A stretch of 64,000 nucleotides of DNA, taken from positions 1 through 64,000 of the forward strand of contig NZ_LGDD01000188.1 of assembly GCF_001279695.1 (NCBI RefSeq), in the 5' to 3' direction. The notes under the pieces are model-generated. The model had not been told where the DNA came from. It saw only the letters and a list, made by a program, of their open reading frames with translations, and did no database searches. Origin of the DNA: Streptomyces sp. WM6378 (GTDB lineage Bacteria > Actinomycetota > Actinomycetes > Streptomycetales > Streptomycetaceae). The first letter of the stretch is position 1; each line of letters starts with the position of its first letter. This document shows, piece by piece, positions 16,090-25,222 of the stretch. The position numbers and the translations under genes are program-made.

Positions 16090-18261
16090 ATGGAGCACAC
16101 GAGCAACGCGGAACTGCGCACCGAGGCCGATACGGTCCTCGCCCGTCTCGTCGGGGACGCCACCGGCACCGCGCGGCTGCGCGAGGACCAGTGGCGGGCG
16201 ATCGAGGCGCTGGTCGCCGACAAGCGGCGGGCGCTCGTCGTGCAGCGCACCGGCTGGGGCAAGTCCGCGGTGTACTTCGTGGCGACCGCGCTGCTGCGGG
16301 CCCAGGGCGCGGGCCCCACCGTGATCGTCTCGCCGCTGCTCGCGCTGATGCGCAACCAGGTGGATGCCGCGGCCCGGGCGGGCATCACCGCCCGGACGAT
16401 CAACTCGGCGAACCCCGAGGAGTGGGACACCGTCCAGGAAGAGGTCGCGGCGGGCGCGGTGGACGTGCTGTTGGTGTCGCCGGAGCGCCTGAACAACCCG
16501 GACTTCCGGGACAACGTGCTGCCGAAGTTGTCCGCGGCCACGGGGCTGCTCGTGGTGGACGAGGCCCACTGCATCTCCGACTGGGGCCACGACTTCCGGC
16601 CCGACTACCGCCGGCTGCGCACCATGCTGGCCGAACTGCCGCCGGGCGTCCCGGTGTTGGCCACCACCGCGACCGCGAACGCCCGGGTGACGGCGGACGT
16701 GGCCGAGCAGCTCGGCACCGGCGGCGGCTCGGACGCGCTGGTGCTGCGCGGCCCCCTGGACCGCGAGAGCCTCAGCCTCAACGTGCTCGCGCTACCGGAC
16801 GCGGCGCACCGGCTCGGCTGGCTCGCCGACCACCTCGACGAGCTGCCGGGCTCGGGAATCATCTACACGCTCACCGTCGCGGCGGCCGAGGAGATCACCA
16901 CCTATCTGCGCCGGCGCGGGCACACGGTCGCCTCGTACACGGGCAAGACGGAGAACGCGGACCGCCAGCAGGCCGAGGACGATCTGCTCGCCAACCGGGT
17001 CAAGGCCCTGGTCGCCACCTCGGCGCTCGGCATGGGCTTCGACAAGCCGGACCTGGGCTTCGTGGTCCATCTGGGCTCGCCCTCCTCCCCCATCGCCTAC
17101 TACCAGCAGGTCGGCCGCGCGGGCCGCGGCGTGGCCCACGCGGAAGTGCTGCTGCTCCCGGGCCGCGAGGACGAGGCGATCTGGAAGTACTTCGCGTCGG
17201 TGGCCTTCCCGCCCGAGGAGCAGGTCCGCCGCACCCTCGACGTCCTCGCCGAGGCCGGCCGCCCGCTGTCGCTGCCCGCCCTGGAACCCCTGGTGGAGCT
17301 GCGCCGCACACGCCTGGAGACGATGCTCAAGGTGCTCGACGTGGACGGCGCGGTGCACCGGGTCAAGGGCGGCTGGACGAGCACGGGCGAGCCCTGGACG
17401 TACGACACCGAGCGGTACGCGTGGGTCGCCCGGCAGCGCTCCGCCGAGCAGCAGGCGATGCGCGACTACGCGTCGACGACGGGCTGCCGCATGGAGTTCC
17501 TGCGCCGTCAGCTCGACGACGAGCAGGCGGCGCCGTGCGGGCGCTGCGACAACTGCGCGGGCGCCCGCTTCACCGCGGACGTCTCGGGCGCGGCCCTGGA
17601 CGAGGCGCGCGGCGAGCTGACCAGGCCGGGCGTGGAGGTGGAGCCCCGCAAGATGTGGCCCACGGGCCTCGCGGCGATCGGCATCGACCTGAAGGGGCGC
17701 ATCCCCGCGGGCGAACTGGCCTTCCCCGGAAGGGCGTTGGGGCGGCTTTCGGACATCGGCTGGGGCAACCGGCTGCGCCCGATGCTCGCGCCGGGCACCC
17801 CGGACGGGCCGGTGCCGGACGACGTGGTGCAGGCCGTGGTGAGCGTGCTCGCCGACTGGGCGAAGGGCCCGGGCGGCTGGGCCTCGGGCCGTCCCGACGC
17901 GCCGCAGCGGCCGGCCGGCGTGGTGACGGTGCCCTCGCGCACCCGGCCCGCGCTCGTCTCCTCGCTCGGCGCACGGATCGGTGAGATCGGCCGGATGCCC
18001 CTGCTCGGCTCGCTGGAGTACGCCGAGGGCCCGGCGGGCGAGCGGATCGCCCAGTCCAACAGCGCCCAGCGGGTGCGCGCGCTGCACCACGCCTTCGTCG
18101 TTCCGGACGCCCTGTCGGCCGCGCTCGCCGAGACCCAGGGCCCGGTGCTGCTGATCGACGACGCGTCCGACACGGGATGGACGCTGGCGGTGGCGGCCCG
18201 GCTGCTGCGCCGCTCCGGAGCCAAGGGGGTGTTCCCGCTGGTCCTCGCGGTCCAGTCGTGA
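16090..18261 (+). CDS. RecQ-type ATP-dependent DNA helicase with C-terminal phosphoribosyltransferase motif
   Basis: A 723-residue superfamily 2 helicase. Walker A is QRTGWGKSAVYF near residue 56, the Walker B box is DEAHCISDWGHDFRPDY, motif III is ATTATAN, and motifs V-VI are TSALGMGFDKPD and YQQVGRAGRG. A zinc-binding Cys cluster follows (CRMEFLR, CGRCDNC). About residues 560-723 are unlike RecQ: they end in VLLIDDASDTGWTL, the PRPP-binding signature of type I phosphoribosyltransferases. The start is uncertain: the ATG at 16090 has GGGGG too close, and in-frame ATG 16018 or TTG 16078 are alternatives. Probably acts in DNA repair; the extra domain's role is unknown. Confidence 0.88.
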   Translation: MEHTSNAELRTEADTVLARLVGDATGTARLREDQWRAIEALVADKRRALVVQRTGWGKSAVYFVATALLRAQGAGPTVIVSPLLALMRNQVDAAARAGITARTINSANPEEWDTVQEEVAAGAVDVLLVSPERLNNPDFRDNVLPKLSAATGLLVVDEAHCISDWGHDFRPDYRRLRTMLAELPPGVPVLATTATANARVTADVAEQLGTGGGSDALVLRGPLDRESLSLNVLALPDAAHRLGWLADHLDELPGSGIIYTLTVAAAEEITTYLRRRGHTVASYTGKTENADRQQAEDDLLANRVKALVATSALGMGFDKPDLGFVVHLGSPSSPIAYYQQVGRAGRGVAHAEVLLLPGREDEAIWKYFASVAFPPEEQVRRTLDVLAEAGRPLSLPALEPLVELRRTRLETMLKVLDVDGAVHRVKGGWTSTGEPWTYDTERYAWVARQRSAEQQAMRDYASTTGCRMEFLRRQLDDEQAAPCGRCDNCAGARFTADVSGAALDEARGELTRPGVEVEPRKMWPTGLAAIGIDLKGRIPAGELAFPGRALGRLSDIGWGNRLRPMLAPGTPDGPVPDDVVQAVVSVLADWAKGPGGWASGRPDAPQRPAGVVTVPSRTRPALVSSLGARIGEIGRMPLLGSLEYAEGPAGERIAQSNSAQRVRALHHAFVVPDALSAALAETQGPVLLIDDASDTGWTLAVAARLLRRSGAKGVFPLVLAVQS

Positions 18262-18320
18262 CGGCAGGGGTGACCGGGGGTGCCGCTGGGCAGGGATATG
18301 AGTGCCATACCCGTCGATTC

Positions 18321-18368
18321 AGGTCAGCGGCGTCAATTGCTCGTTGCCGCCTGACCTCGCGGCGGCAA
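18321..18368 (+). promoter_or_regulatory. Two overlapping, mutually exclusive hairpins
   Basis: AGGTCAG (18321-18327) pairs with CTGACCT (18351-18357), while TTGCCGCC (18344-18351) pairs with GGCGGCAA (18361-18368). The arms overlap, so only one hairpin can form at a time. The site lies after the helicase stop and 111 bp before the next start. It could be a terminator or an attenuator-like leader. Confidence 0.35.
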
Positions 18369-18478
18369 GAATTGGAGCCGCCCCCGCACGGTCCCCCTGT
18401 GGTCCGGAAGGGCTGTGCCGTGGTGCGCCCTCACCCGACCCTGCCCGCACTGTGGGCGCGTATCCGGAAGGGAGGACC

Positions 18479-19108
18479 GTGACCTTCGGATTCTCTCCGT
18501 CCGCAGCGTCCACCCCCATGCCGGCCGACTCCACGAACCGCTTCGGCCGGATCCTGGAGCCCGCCGAGTGGGCCGCGGCCGGCATTCCGCTGCTGCGCAA
18601 TCCCCGTGAGGTCGTCAGCGGGCTGCACGCCCGGCACCGGCCGACGCCCACGACCGCCGTCGTCGCGGTCCTCGACCACGAGGAACGGCTCGCGGCCAGC
18701 GCGTCGTTCACCCGCCGCGCGGCTCCGGCCGACGGCTGGGAGTTCCGCAACGCGCTGCTCGCGCACCTGCGCCGGGTGATCCCGCACGATCTGCGCCGCC
18801 GGGCTCCGGTGCGCACCGCCGTGCTGCTCTACTGCCGCGACGGCGACGAGCGCTGGACGGAGGAGGACGGCGCCTGGCTGTGGGGTCTGCGCGACGCCTG
18901 CACGCTGCACGGGCTGCGCTGCGGCGCGTACATCACGCTGACGCGCGGTGGCTGGCAGGTGCTCGGCGAGGGCCGCGGAGGCCGCCGTCCGAGCTCCATC
19001 GCCGGGCCGGATTCGCTGGCCGACGCCGAGAACGAGCTGGCCGAGCCACTGCCGCTGCGCTCGGGCGCCGGCGCGGTGGAGATGCTGCGGCGCACCGCCG
19101 CGCGCTGA
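18479..19108 (+). CDS. Conserved hypothetical protein (209 aa)
   Basis: A cytoplasmic-looking protein that I recognise only as the sort of hypothetical conserved in Streptomyces. The GTG at 18479 follows GGAAGGGAGG by three bases and is clearly the start. The N-terminal third contains NRFGRILEPAEWAAAGIPLLRNPREV; the middle has a hydrophobic strand AVLLYCRDGDERWTEEDGAW, then LRDACTLHGLRCGAYITLTRGGWQVLG. It may form an alpha/beta fold with conserved Cys and Asp residues. It is separated from the helicase by 217 bp, so it probably has its own promoter. Confidence 0.8.
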   Translation: MTFGFSPSAASTPMPADSTNRFGRILEPAEWAAAGIPLLRNPREVVSGLHARHRPTPTTAVVAVLDHEERLAASASFTRRAAPADGWEFRNALLAHLRRVIPHDLRRRAPVRTAVLLYCRDGDERWTEEDGAWLWGLRDACTLHGLRCGAYITLTRGGWQVLGEGRGGRRPSSIAGPDSLADAENELAEPLPLRSGAGAVEMLRRTAAR

Positions 19109-19333
19109 ACCGTTCCGGCACGGCCGGGACACGGCCGTGGACCGCTATGAGCGCTCGTCCGGTCTGAGAGGTGGTCCGGCATGGGAGCCGGCCTGGTTCC
19201 GAGCCCGGCCGCCGCCCCGCCGGACGGATCCGGCCAGGGGCATGGCGGCACGGCCTCTGGGCCTCGGGCTCCGGAGCGCTCGCCCCGGATTCCCGACTCG
19301 GCCCGCGCGTCCGTGACGATGCCGCGCGAGGGC

Positions 19334-19357
19334 CTGAGCTCCTGGGCCGGAGCTCAG
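19334..19357. terminator. Hairpin between converging genes
   Basis: Nine-base arms (19334-19342, 19349-19357) with a six-base loop overlap the stop codon of the minus-strand gene. The rest of the 245-bp gap 19109-19353 shows nothing recognisable. Confidence 0.5.
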
Positions 19358-19977
19358 ACTCCGGCGCCCAGCGCCGCGTTGATCCGCTGCGGGTCGCCGC
19401 ACACGATGAGCAGCGCCTCGGCGCGGGCCAGGGCGAGCGGCAGCGTGCGGGCGTCGGCGTCATCGGCCGCGTCGGCGTTGACGGCGACGACGACCACGGG
19501 CCGGGCCGAGGCCCGTTCCACGGCGGCGGCACCGGCGTAGAAGACGTCGTCGCGGGCGTCGTGCTGGGCCCAGTAGGCGTCCTCGCCGAAGGACAGCTCG
19601 TGCGCCGCCCACGGGTGCGCCTCACCAGTGGTGAGGACCAGGATGTCGCCCGGCGCGCGGCCGGTGTCGAGCAGCAGGTCCACCGCTTCGCCCGCGGCGT
19701 CGAGCGCGCCGTCGGCCGGAGCGGGGATCAGCTGAATCTGCGGGCCGGCAGGGCTCGGTGGCCGATTCGGCGGGGTCTGCGCGGCGGCGCCGTGCGTCCG
19801 CTGCGCGGGGGGCGTGGGCCGGGCCGGGCCGGGGCCCGGGCGTCCGGGACGCGGTGCGGCCGCGGGACGCGGACCGGGTACGGGGCGAGGGGTCTGCGCG
19901 GTGCGGCCGGCGGCCGGGCTGACGCGGGGACCCTGGGCACTCTCGTGAATCTGAGGCTCCTCGGGGATGAGAGGCAT
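19354..19977 (-). CDS. Hypothetical protein with Pro-rich N-terminus
   Basis: A 207-residue protein in two parts. Residues about 1-95 are Pro/Ala/Arg-rich and low in complexity (PRPVPGPRPAAAPRPG), probably disordered. Residues 100-207 form an alpha/beta domain with GDILVLTTGEAHPWAAHELSFGEDAYW and EALLIVCGDPQRINAALGAGV. The last stretch resembles the end of a nucleotide-binding helicase domain (CGDPQRI), but no Walker motifs are present. The ATG at 19977 has no good ribosome site, so the start is uncertain. Function unknown. Confidence 0.6.
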   Translation of the reverse strand: MPLIPEEPQIHESAQGPRVSPAAGRTAQTPRPVPGPRPAAAPRPGRPGPGPARPTPPAQRTHGAAAQTPPNRPPSPAGPQIQLIPAPADGALDAAGEAVDLLLDTGRAPGDILVLTTGEAHPWAAHELSFGEDAYWAQHDARDDVFYAGAAAVERASARPVVVVAVNADAADDADARTLPLALARAEALLIVCGDPQRINAALGAGV

Positions 19978-20210
19978 GAGTTGATGTCTATCAAATGCCG
20001 GTGAAGGCGTCACCGGCGGGTGGGCACAAAGGTGCGATCGGGGCGGAGTCTCCTCGCAACTGGGCGGGAAAGTCCAGGGATTTCGGGATGCGGCCCGGCA
20101 CTTTCCCACGTCCGCGAAGCGGACCGGAAGGCTCCGGGAACGGGGTCACACCATCCGGATAACGGACCGATAACCTCCGGAAATCGTCCGGAATCCGCGG
20201 GTGATCCGGG

Positions 20211-20921
20211 TCAGAAGTCGAAGCCGAGCTGTCCCCCGCTTTCGAGTGCGGCCGCCTCCGCGGACAGCCGCGTCTTCTTGAGATGCCGCCACCGTGGCAG
20301 CGCGTCCAGATACGACCAGGACAGCCGGTGGTAGGGCGTCGGCCCCAGTTCCTCCAGCGCCGCCTTGTGCACGGGCGAGGGGTAGCCGGCGTTCTCGGCG
20401 AAGCCGAATCCGGCGTACTGGCCCTGGGCGCCCGTGAGTTGGGCCATCATCGCGTCCCTGCGCACCTTGGCGATCACCGAGGCGGCGGAGACCGCGATGC
20501 AGGACTGGTCGCCCTTGATCACCGTACGGACCCGCCAGGGAAGGCCGAGGTAGTCGTGCTTCCCGTCCAGGATCACCGCGTCCGGCCGGACCGGCAGCGC
20601 CTCCAGGGCGCGCACCGCGGCAAGCCGCAGGGCCGCCGTCATGCCCAGCTCGTCGATCTCCTCGGGTGAGGCGTCGCCGAGCGCGTAGGCGGTGACCCAG
20701 CCCTCAAGGACCGCTGCGAGCTCGGTGCGGCGCTTGGGCGTGATCAGCTTGGAGTCGGTGAGTCCGGCGGGCGGGCGGCGCAGCCCGGTGACGGCTGCGC
20801 ACACCGTGACGGGACCGGCCCACGCCCCGCGTCCGACTTCGTCGACACCGGCGACGATCTTGGCCCCGGTCGTGGCGCGGATCGAGCGCTCGACGGTGTG
20901 GGTGGGTGGTTCGTACGGCAT
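20211..20921 (-). CDS. rnhB: Ribonuclease HII
   Basis: A 236-residue enzyme that nicks RNA in RNA-DNA hybrids and removes misincorporated ribonucleotides. The catalytic blocks are present: [14 protein letters not shown] with the Asp-Glu pair, LDGKHDYL with the third acid, and [17 protein letters not shown], the RNase HII C-terminal motif. The ATG at 20921 begins [15 protein letters not shown], typical of Streptomyces RnhB; a longer in-frame reading to 20981 lacks a ribosome site. It stands alone between an unknown gene and the TetR gene. Confidence 0.95.
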   Translation of the reverse strand: MPYEPPTHTVERSIRATTGAKIVAGVDEVGRGAWAGPVTVCAAVTGLRRPPAGLTDSKLITPKRRTELAAVLEGWVTAYALGDASPEEIDELGMTAALRLAAVRALEALPVRPDAVILDGKHDYLGLPWRVRTVIKGDQSCIAVSAASVIAKVRRDAMMAQLTGAQGQYAGFGFAENAGYPSPVHKAALEELGPTPYHRLSWSYLDALPRWRHLKKTRLSAEAAALESGGQLGFDF

Positions 20922-21005
20922 GGCGCTTGCAAGGTTACGCCGCCGGGGACCGCCCGCGACACCCAGGTCCGCGCCGATCACCCACGGGCCGCCCCGAGGC
21001 CGCGG

Positions 21006-21629
21006 TCAGCCCTTGCGGGGACGCAGCAGCGGCACCATGACCTGGTCGATCATCGCGGCGATGTCCTCGTCGCTCCATTCGCTTCCGCACACCTTCTGCC
21101 GGTACATCATCAGCCCCGGGATCACATCGAAGACGAGCTCGCCGGTGGCGTCGGGGCGCACATCACCCCGCTCGATTCCACGGCGCACCACCTCACGAAA
21201 GAGCTTGTTGGCGGGCTCGATCACCCGCTGCAGGATCAGCTCGTGGAACCGGTCGGCCGAGGCGCTGTCGCATTCGTAAAGGACCGACCGCAGTGCGTGG
21301 CCGGACCGCGAGTACATGGTCCCGCGGACCCTTCGGCACAGCTGGTAGAGGTCCTCGCGTACGGAACCGTGGTCCGGCGCGTCGTCGAGGCCGGGGAAGC
21401 CGGACCGCAACGCGTCCGCGACCAGCTCCGCCTTGGAGGGCCAGCGGCGGTAGACCGCGGCCTTCCCGGTCTGCGCGCCGGCGGCCACCCCCTCCATGGT
21501 GAGGCCGCTCCAGCCGACCGTGCTCAGCTGTTCCAGCGCGGCGTCCAGGATCGCCCGCTCCAGGACGGGGCCCCGGCGGCGCAGCGAGACGGGCCGCACC
21601 CCGGTGTCGGTCCAGCGCGAAGTAGCCAT
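21006..21629 (-). CDS. TetR-family repressor of the adjacent MFS exporter
   Basis: A 207-residue regulator. The helix-turn-helix is at about 24-70 (AILDAALEQLSTVGWSGLTMEGVAAGAQTGKAAVYRRWPSKAELV), followed by a helical ligand domain. The ATG at 21629 has GGAGAGAAG just upstream. It is divergent from a DHA2 exporter, and a 22-bp near-perfect palindrome lies right before that gene. This is the usual arrangement of a substrate-relieved efflux repressor. The inducer is unknown. Confidence 0.93.
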   Translation of the reverse strand: MATSRWTDTGVRPVSLRRRGPVLERAILDAALEQLSTVGWSGLTMEGVAAGAQTGKAAVYRRWPSKAELVADALRSGFPGLDDAPDHGSVREDLYQLCRRVRGTMYSRSGHALRSVLYECDSASADRFHELILQRVIEPANKLFREVVRRGIERGDVRPDATGELVFDVIPGLMMYRQKVCGSEWSDEDIAAMIDQVMVPLLRPRKG

Positions 21630-21642
21630 CTTCTTCTCTCCG

Positions 21643-21701
21643 TTGGGGACTCCGCGGGGGCGGACATCCCCTGTTGGGGACGGTGTTCCACCCTTGGGGA
21701 C
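21643..21701. repeat. Three TTGGGGAC direct repeats in the TetR/MFS gap
   Basis: TTGGGGAC occurs at 21643-21650, 21674-21681 and 21694-21701. The copies are 31 and 20 bp apart, within the leader region of the TetR gene. They may be a binding site for another regulator or chance. Confidence 0.35.
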
Positions 21702-21885
21702 GGGGGTTGAAGCGTACGTGGGCGGCGGCGCCCGGCCTCCCATGGTGACCCCGCGTCACCGGATGTTCCAGACGCCGCCAGGCCCCATCGACCCCCGGAA
21801 CCGGCCCCGGCCCACGGCCGGCTCGGGCCCAACTCCCAAGGGAAGGGCTTGTGTTCGTTCCCGGCCAGTCACTATCGTCAGCCAT

Positions 21886-21907
21886 TAGTGAACGGAAGCG
21901 TTCACTA
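21886..21907. promoter_or_regulatory. TetR operator palindrome
   Basis: TAGTGAACG and CGTTCACTA form a perfect 9-bp dyad around GAAG. It ends 20 bp before the GTG of the exporter, where bound repressor would block transcription. TetR proteins bind such 15-25 bp palindromes. The repressor gene begins 257 bp away. Confidence 0.8.
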
Positions 21908-21927
21908 CAGCTTTCAGGGGGATCTCA

Positions 21928-23487
21928 GTGACGCCCAATCGAATAGGCACGGCCCAGCCCACAGAAACCCGCCCCGGCCCCGAGGACCGACCGGCCCGGC
22001 CCGGCATAGCCCTGACCGTCATCGCCGCGTGCCAGCTGATGGTGGTGCTCGACGCCACCATCGTCAACATCGCTCTGCCCCACATCCAGACCGCGCTCGG
22101 CTTCTCCACCAACGACCTCACCTGGGTCATCAACGCCTACGCGCTCACCTTCGGCGGGCTGCTGCTGCTCGGCGGCCGGGCCGGTGACCTGCTGGGCCGG
22201 CGCCGGATGTTCATCACCGGCATCCTGGCCTTCACGCTCGCCTCGCTGCTCGGCGGATTCGCCCAGGAGCCCTGGCAGTTGCTCGCGGCGCGCGCCCTCC
22301 AGGGCATCGGCGGCGCCATCGCCTCGCCGACCTCGCTCGCGCTGATCGCGACGACGTTCCCCGAAGGCCCGGAACGCAACCGCGCGTTCGGCGTGTTCGC
22401 CGCCGTCTCGGCCGGTGGCGGCGCGATCGGCCTGCTCGCGGGCGGCATGCTCACCGACTGGCTGAACTGGCGCTGGGTGCTGTTCGTCAACGTACCCATC
22501 GGCCTCTTCATCGCCTTCCTCGCGCCCCGCTTCATCAAGGAGTCGGAGCGCCATCCGGGCCGCTTCGACCTCACCGGCGCGCTGACGTCCACGCTGGGCA
22601 TGGCGGCGCTGGTCTACGGGTTCATCCGGGCTTCGTCGGACGGCTGGAGCGACTCGCTCACGCTGGGCTCGTTCGCCGCGGCCGTGCTGCTGCTCCTCGT
22701 GTTCGTCGCGGTGGAGCGCCGCTCGGCCCAACCCATCACGCCGCTGCGGATGTTCGCCGACCGCAACCGTTCCGGTACGTACGTGATGATGCTCAGCCTG
22801 GCCGCCGCGATGTTCGGCATGTTCTTCTTCATCGTGCTCTTCGTGCAGAACGTGCTGCACTACAGCCCTATCAAGGCAGGCCTGGCCTTCCTTCCTGTGA
22901 CGGTCGCGATCGTCACGGGCGCCGGAATCTCCTCCAACCTTCTGCCGAAGCTCGGCCCCAAACCCTTCATGGTGACCGGAACCACGCTCACCGGCCTCGG
23001 CATGGCCTGGCTGACCCAGATCGACCCGGAGAGCTCGTACGCGGGCGGGATCCTCGGCCCGATGCTGATGTTCGGCACCGGCATGGGCCTCAACTTCGTC
23101 ACCCTGACCCTGACCGCCGTCTCCGGTGTCGCCGACAAGGAATCGGGCGCCGCCTCGGGCCTGTTGAACACCACCCAGCAGGTCGGCGGCGCGCTCGGCC
23201 TGTCCATCCTGACCACGGTGTTCGGCACCGCGAGCCGCCACGAGGCCACTGCCCAGGTCAAGGACTTCCTCGCCAACGGCTCGCCCGAGCAGAAGGCGGC
23301 GTTCCTCAAGTCCCATCAGCTGCCCGCCCCTTGGAGCGACGCGGTCCTCGCGCACGGCATCGGCATCGCGTTCATCGCGGCCGTCGCGCTGGTCGCCCTG
23401 GCGATCCTGACCGCCGTCTTCGTCATCCAGGTCCGCAAGAGCGACCTGGAGGCCCTGAGCGGCAAGAGCGCCGGCGCCGCGCTCTGA
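21928..23487 (+). CDS. MFS multidrug exporter, DHA2 family
   Basis: A 519-residue proton-coupled exporter with about 14 membrane segments. Signatures: LMVVLDATIVNIALPHI in TM1, GGRAGDLLGRRRMF in loop 2-3, and FAAVSAGGGAIGLLAGG in TM5. The GTG at 21928 is eight bases after AGGGGG. The C-terminal 60 residues are cytoplasmic and charged. Control by the divergent TetR protein through the palindrome just before the start is very likely. It probably exports hydrophobic drugs or dyes; no substrate can be named. Confidence 0.93.
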   Translation: MTPNRIGTAQPTETRPGPEDRPARPGIALTVIAACQLMVVLDATIVNIALPHIQTALGFSTNDLTWVINAYALTFGGLLLLGGRAGDLLGRRRMFITGILAFTLASLLGGFAQEPWQLLAARALQGIGGAIASPTSLALIATTFPEGPERNRAFGVFAAVSAGGGAIGLLAGGMLTDWLNWRWVLFVNVPIGLFIAFLAPRFIKESERHPGRFDLTGALTSTLGMAALVYGFIRASSDGWSDSLTLGSFAAAVLLLLVFVAVERRSAQPITPLRMFADRNRSGTYVMMLSLAAAMFGMFFFIVLFVQNVLHYSPIKAGLAFLPVTVAIVTGAGISSNLLPKLGPKPFMVTGTTLTGLGMAWLTQIDPESSYAGGILGPMLMFGTGMGLNFVTLTLTAVSGVADKESGAASGLLNTTQQVGGALGLSILTTVFGTASRHEATAQVKDFLANGSPEQKAAFLKSHQLPAPWSDAVLAHGIGIAFIAAVALVALAILTAVFVIQVRKSDLEALSGKSAGAAL

Positions 23488-23493
23488 CCGTGA

Positions 23494-23534
23494 AGGAGCC
23501 GCCACGTCCGCGGCGAGCGGGCGGGGCGGCTCCT
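23494..23534. terminator. Hairpin between exporter and hydrolase genes
   Basis: Arms AGGAGCCGCC (23494-23503) and GGCGGCTCCT (23525-23534) flank a 21-base loop in the gap between two converging genes. Confidence 0.55.
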
Positions 23535-23551
23535 GTACGCGATGGGGCGCG

Positions 23552-24472
23552 TCAGCCGACCGGGGCCGCCGGGACCCAGTCCGGCAGCTGCTCGGTGCGC
23601 TCCAGCCAGGCGGCGGGCGGCGCCCCGGCCGGTGCGGCCGCGATCACCCCGCCCACGATCGCGCAGGTCGTGTCGACGTCGCCGCCCACCTGCGCGGTCG
23701 TCCAGAACGCCGACTCGTAGGCGCCGAGCCCGCGCGCCGCCGACCAGAGGGCGAACGGCACCGTGTCGTGCGCGCTGGTGCGCCGCCCGGAGCCGAGCAC
23801 CGCGGCCACGGTCGCCGCGTCGTCGTAGTCCAGCATGTCCCGCGCCCGCCGCAGCCCGGCGCCGACCGCGCTGCGCGGCACGAGCGCGATCACCGAGTCG
23901 AGCAGCTCGCCCGGCCCGGGAGGCCCTTCGGGGTCGGCGACCAGGGCGGCGGCCGCCGCGACGGCCATGGCACCGACGACGGCCTCGCGGTGCTGGTGAG
24001 TGGTGTACGAGGAGATCTCGGCCTGGTGGGTGGCCTGCTCGGGATCGCCCGCGTACCAGGCGCCGAGCGGCGCGATCCGCATCGCGGAGCCGTTGCCCCA
24101 GGAGCCCTGGCCCTTGAACAGCGCGGAGGCCAGCTCGCGCCAGTCCCCGCCCTCCCTGACCAGGCGGAGCATCCGGTTGACCGCCGGGCCGTAGCCCCGG
24201 TCGAAGTCGTGGTGGTGCGCGAAGGACAGCGCGAGCGCGTCCTGGTCGATCCGGTCGTGCGAGGCGAGCACGGCGAGGACCGAGCAAGCCATCTCGGTGT
24301 CGTCGGTCCACTGCCAGGGACCTTCGGGCAGTTCCCGGCGCTTGAGGCGGGGGTAGTTGACGGGGACGAAGAACTGGGAGCCCAGTGCGTCGCCGACGGA
24401 CAGGCCACGCAGGCTGCCCAGCGCGCGTACGAAACGCGGGTCGAGTGATTCGGTGGAGGGGTCAGCGGTCAT
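23552..24472 (-). CDS. ADP-ribosylglycohydrolase family protein
   Basis: A 306-residue all-helical hydrolase of the DraG/ARH family, which removes ADP-ribose from proteins or nucleic acids using two metal ions. The two metal-binding motifs are clear: WTDDTEMACSVLAVL near 55 and GGDVDTTCAIVGGVIAA near 263. The start ATG follows GGAG by five bases. It is 12 bp downstream of a histidine phosphatase on the same strand and probably co-transcribed. The physiological target in Streptomyces is unknown. Confidence 0.9.
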   Translation of the reverse strand: MTADPSTESLDPRFVRALGSLRGLSVGDALGSQFFVPVNYPRLKRRELPEGPWQWTDDTEMACSVLAVLASHDRIDQDALALSFAHHHDFDRGYGPAVNRMLRLVREGGDWRELASALFKGQGSWGNGSAMRIAPLGAWYAGDPEQATHQAEISSYTTHQHREAVVGAMAVAAAAALVADPEGPPGPGELLDSVIALVPRSAVGAGLRRARDMLDYDDAATVAAVLGSGRRTSAHDTVPFALWSAARGLGAYESAFWTTAQVGGDVDTTCAIVGGVIAAAPAGAPPAAWLERTEQLPDWVPAAPVG

Positions 24473-24484
24473 CTCGGCTCCACT

Positions 24485-25144
24485 CTATCCGGTGATCCCG
24501 TACGGTTCCGGGGCACGCCACCGCTGGAACGGCCGGTCCAGCGAGTACCGCCCGTCGGCGCCGAGCAGCAGCGTCCTGGTCTCGGCGTTCCCCGGGTTGG
24601 ACAGCGACTCGAAGTCCGCCACGCTCCAGTGGAACCAGCGCATGCAGAACAGCCTCATGGTGAGCCCGTGCGTCACGAGCAGCACGTTGGGCGGATGGTC
24701 GGGTGCCTCGAAGCTCCGGTAGAGGCTCTCCAGGAACGCCCCCACCCGGTCGTAGACGTCGGCCCCGGACTCGCCCTGCGCGAACCGGTAGAAGAAGTGC
24801 CCGTACGCGTCCCGGTACGCCTTCTGCAGCTTGACGTCGTCCCGGTCCTGCCAGTTCCCCCAGTCCTGCTCGCGCAGCCGCGGCTCCTCCCGGATCCGCA
24901 CCTGTTCCGGGTCGAGGCCGAACGCCCGGAACGTCTCGTGGGTGCGCCGGTAGGGCGAGACGTAGACGCTGACCTTCTCGCTCCCGAACATCGCACGCAG
25001 CCGCTCCCCCGTCGCCTCGGCCTGGCGCAGGCCGGTCTCGGTGAGCCTCAGCGCGTGATCGGGCTCGCGCTCGTACACGGTGTCGTCGGCGTTGCCCTCC
25101 GACTCGCCGTGCCGGACGAGGACGATGCGTCGCGGTCTTGCCAT
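24485..25144 (-). CDS. Histidine phosphatase (phosphoglycerate-mutase-like) protein
   Basis: A 219-residue member of the histidine phosphatase superfamily. LVRHGESEGN near residue 8 holds the phospho-accepting His, SPYRRTHETF the conserved Arg, and LLVTHGLTMRLF the second catalytic His. The family includes cofactor-dependent mutases and many phosphatases. The inserted segment after REQDWGNWQD and the lack of glycolytic features favour a phosphatase on an unknown small substrate. A TTG at 25150 is an alternative start. Confidence 0.88.
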   Translation of the reverse strand: MARPRRIVLVRHGESEGNADDTVYEREPDHALRLTETGLRQAEATGERLRAMFGSEKVSVYVSPYRRTHETFRAFGLDPEQVRIREEPRLREQDWGNWQDRDDVKLQKAYRDAYGHFFYRFAQGESGADVYDRVGAFLESLYRSFEAPDHPPNVLLVTHGLTMRLFCMRWFHWSVADFESLSNPGNAETRTLLLGADGRYSLDRPFQRWRAPEPYGITG

Positions 25145-25222
25145 GCCCAAACCCTAGATCGCCCGCGCCACGATCGAGCACTTGTCCGGCCTCCATCCGG
25201 CGTAGGCGCCCCGGGAGCCGCC

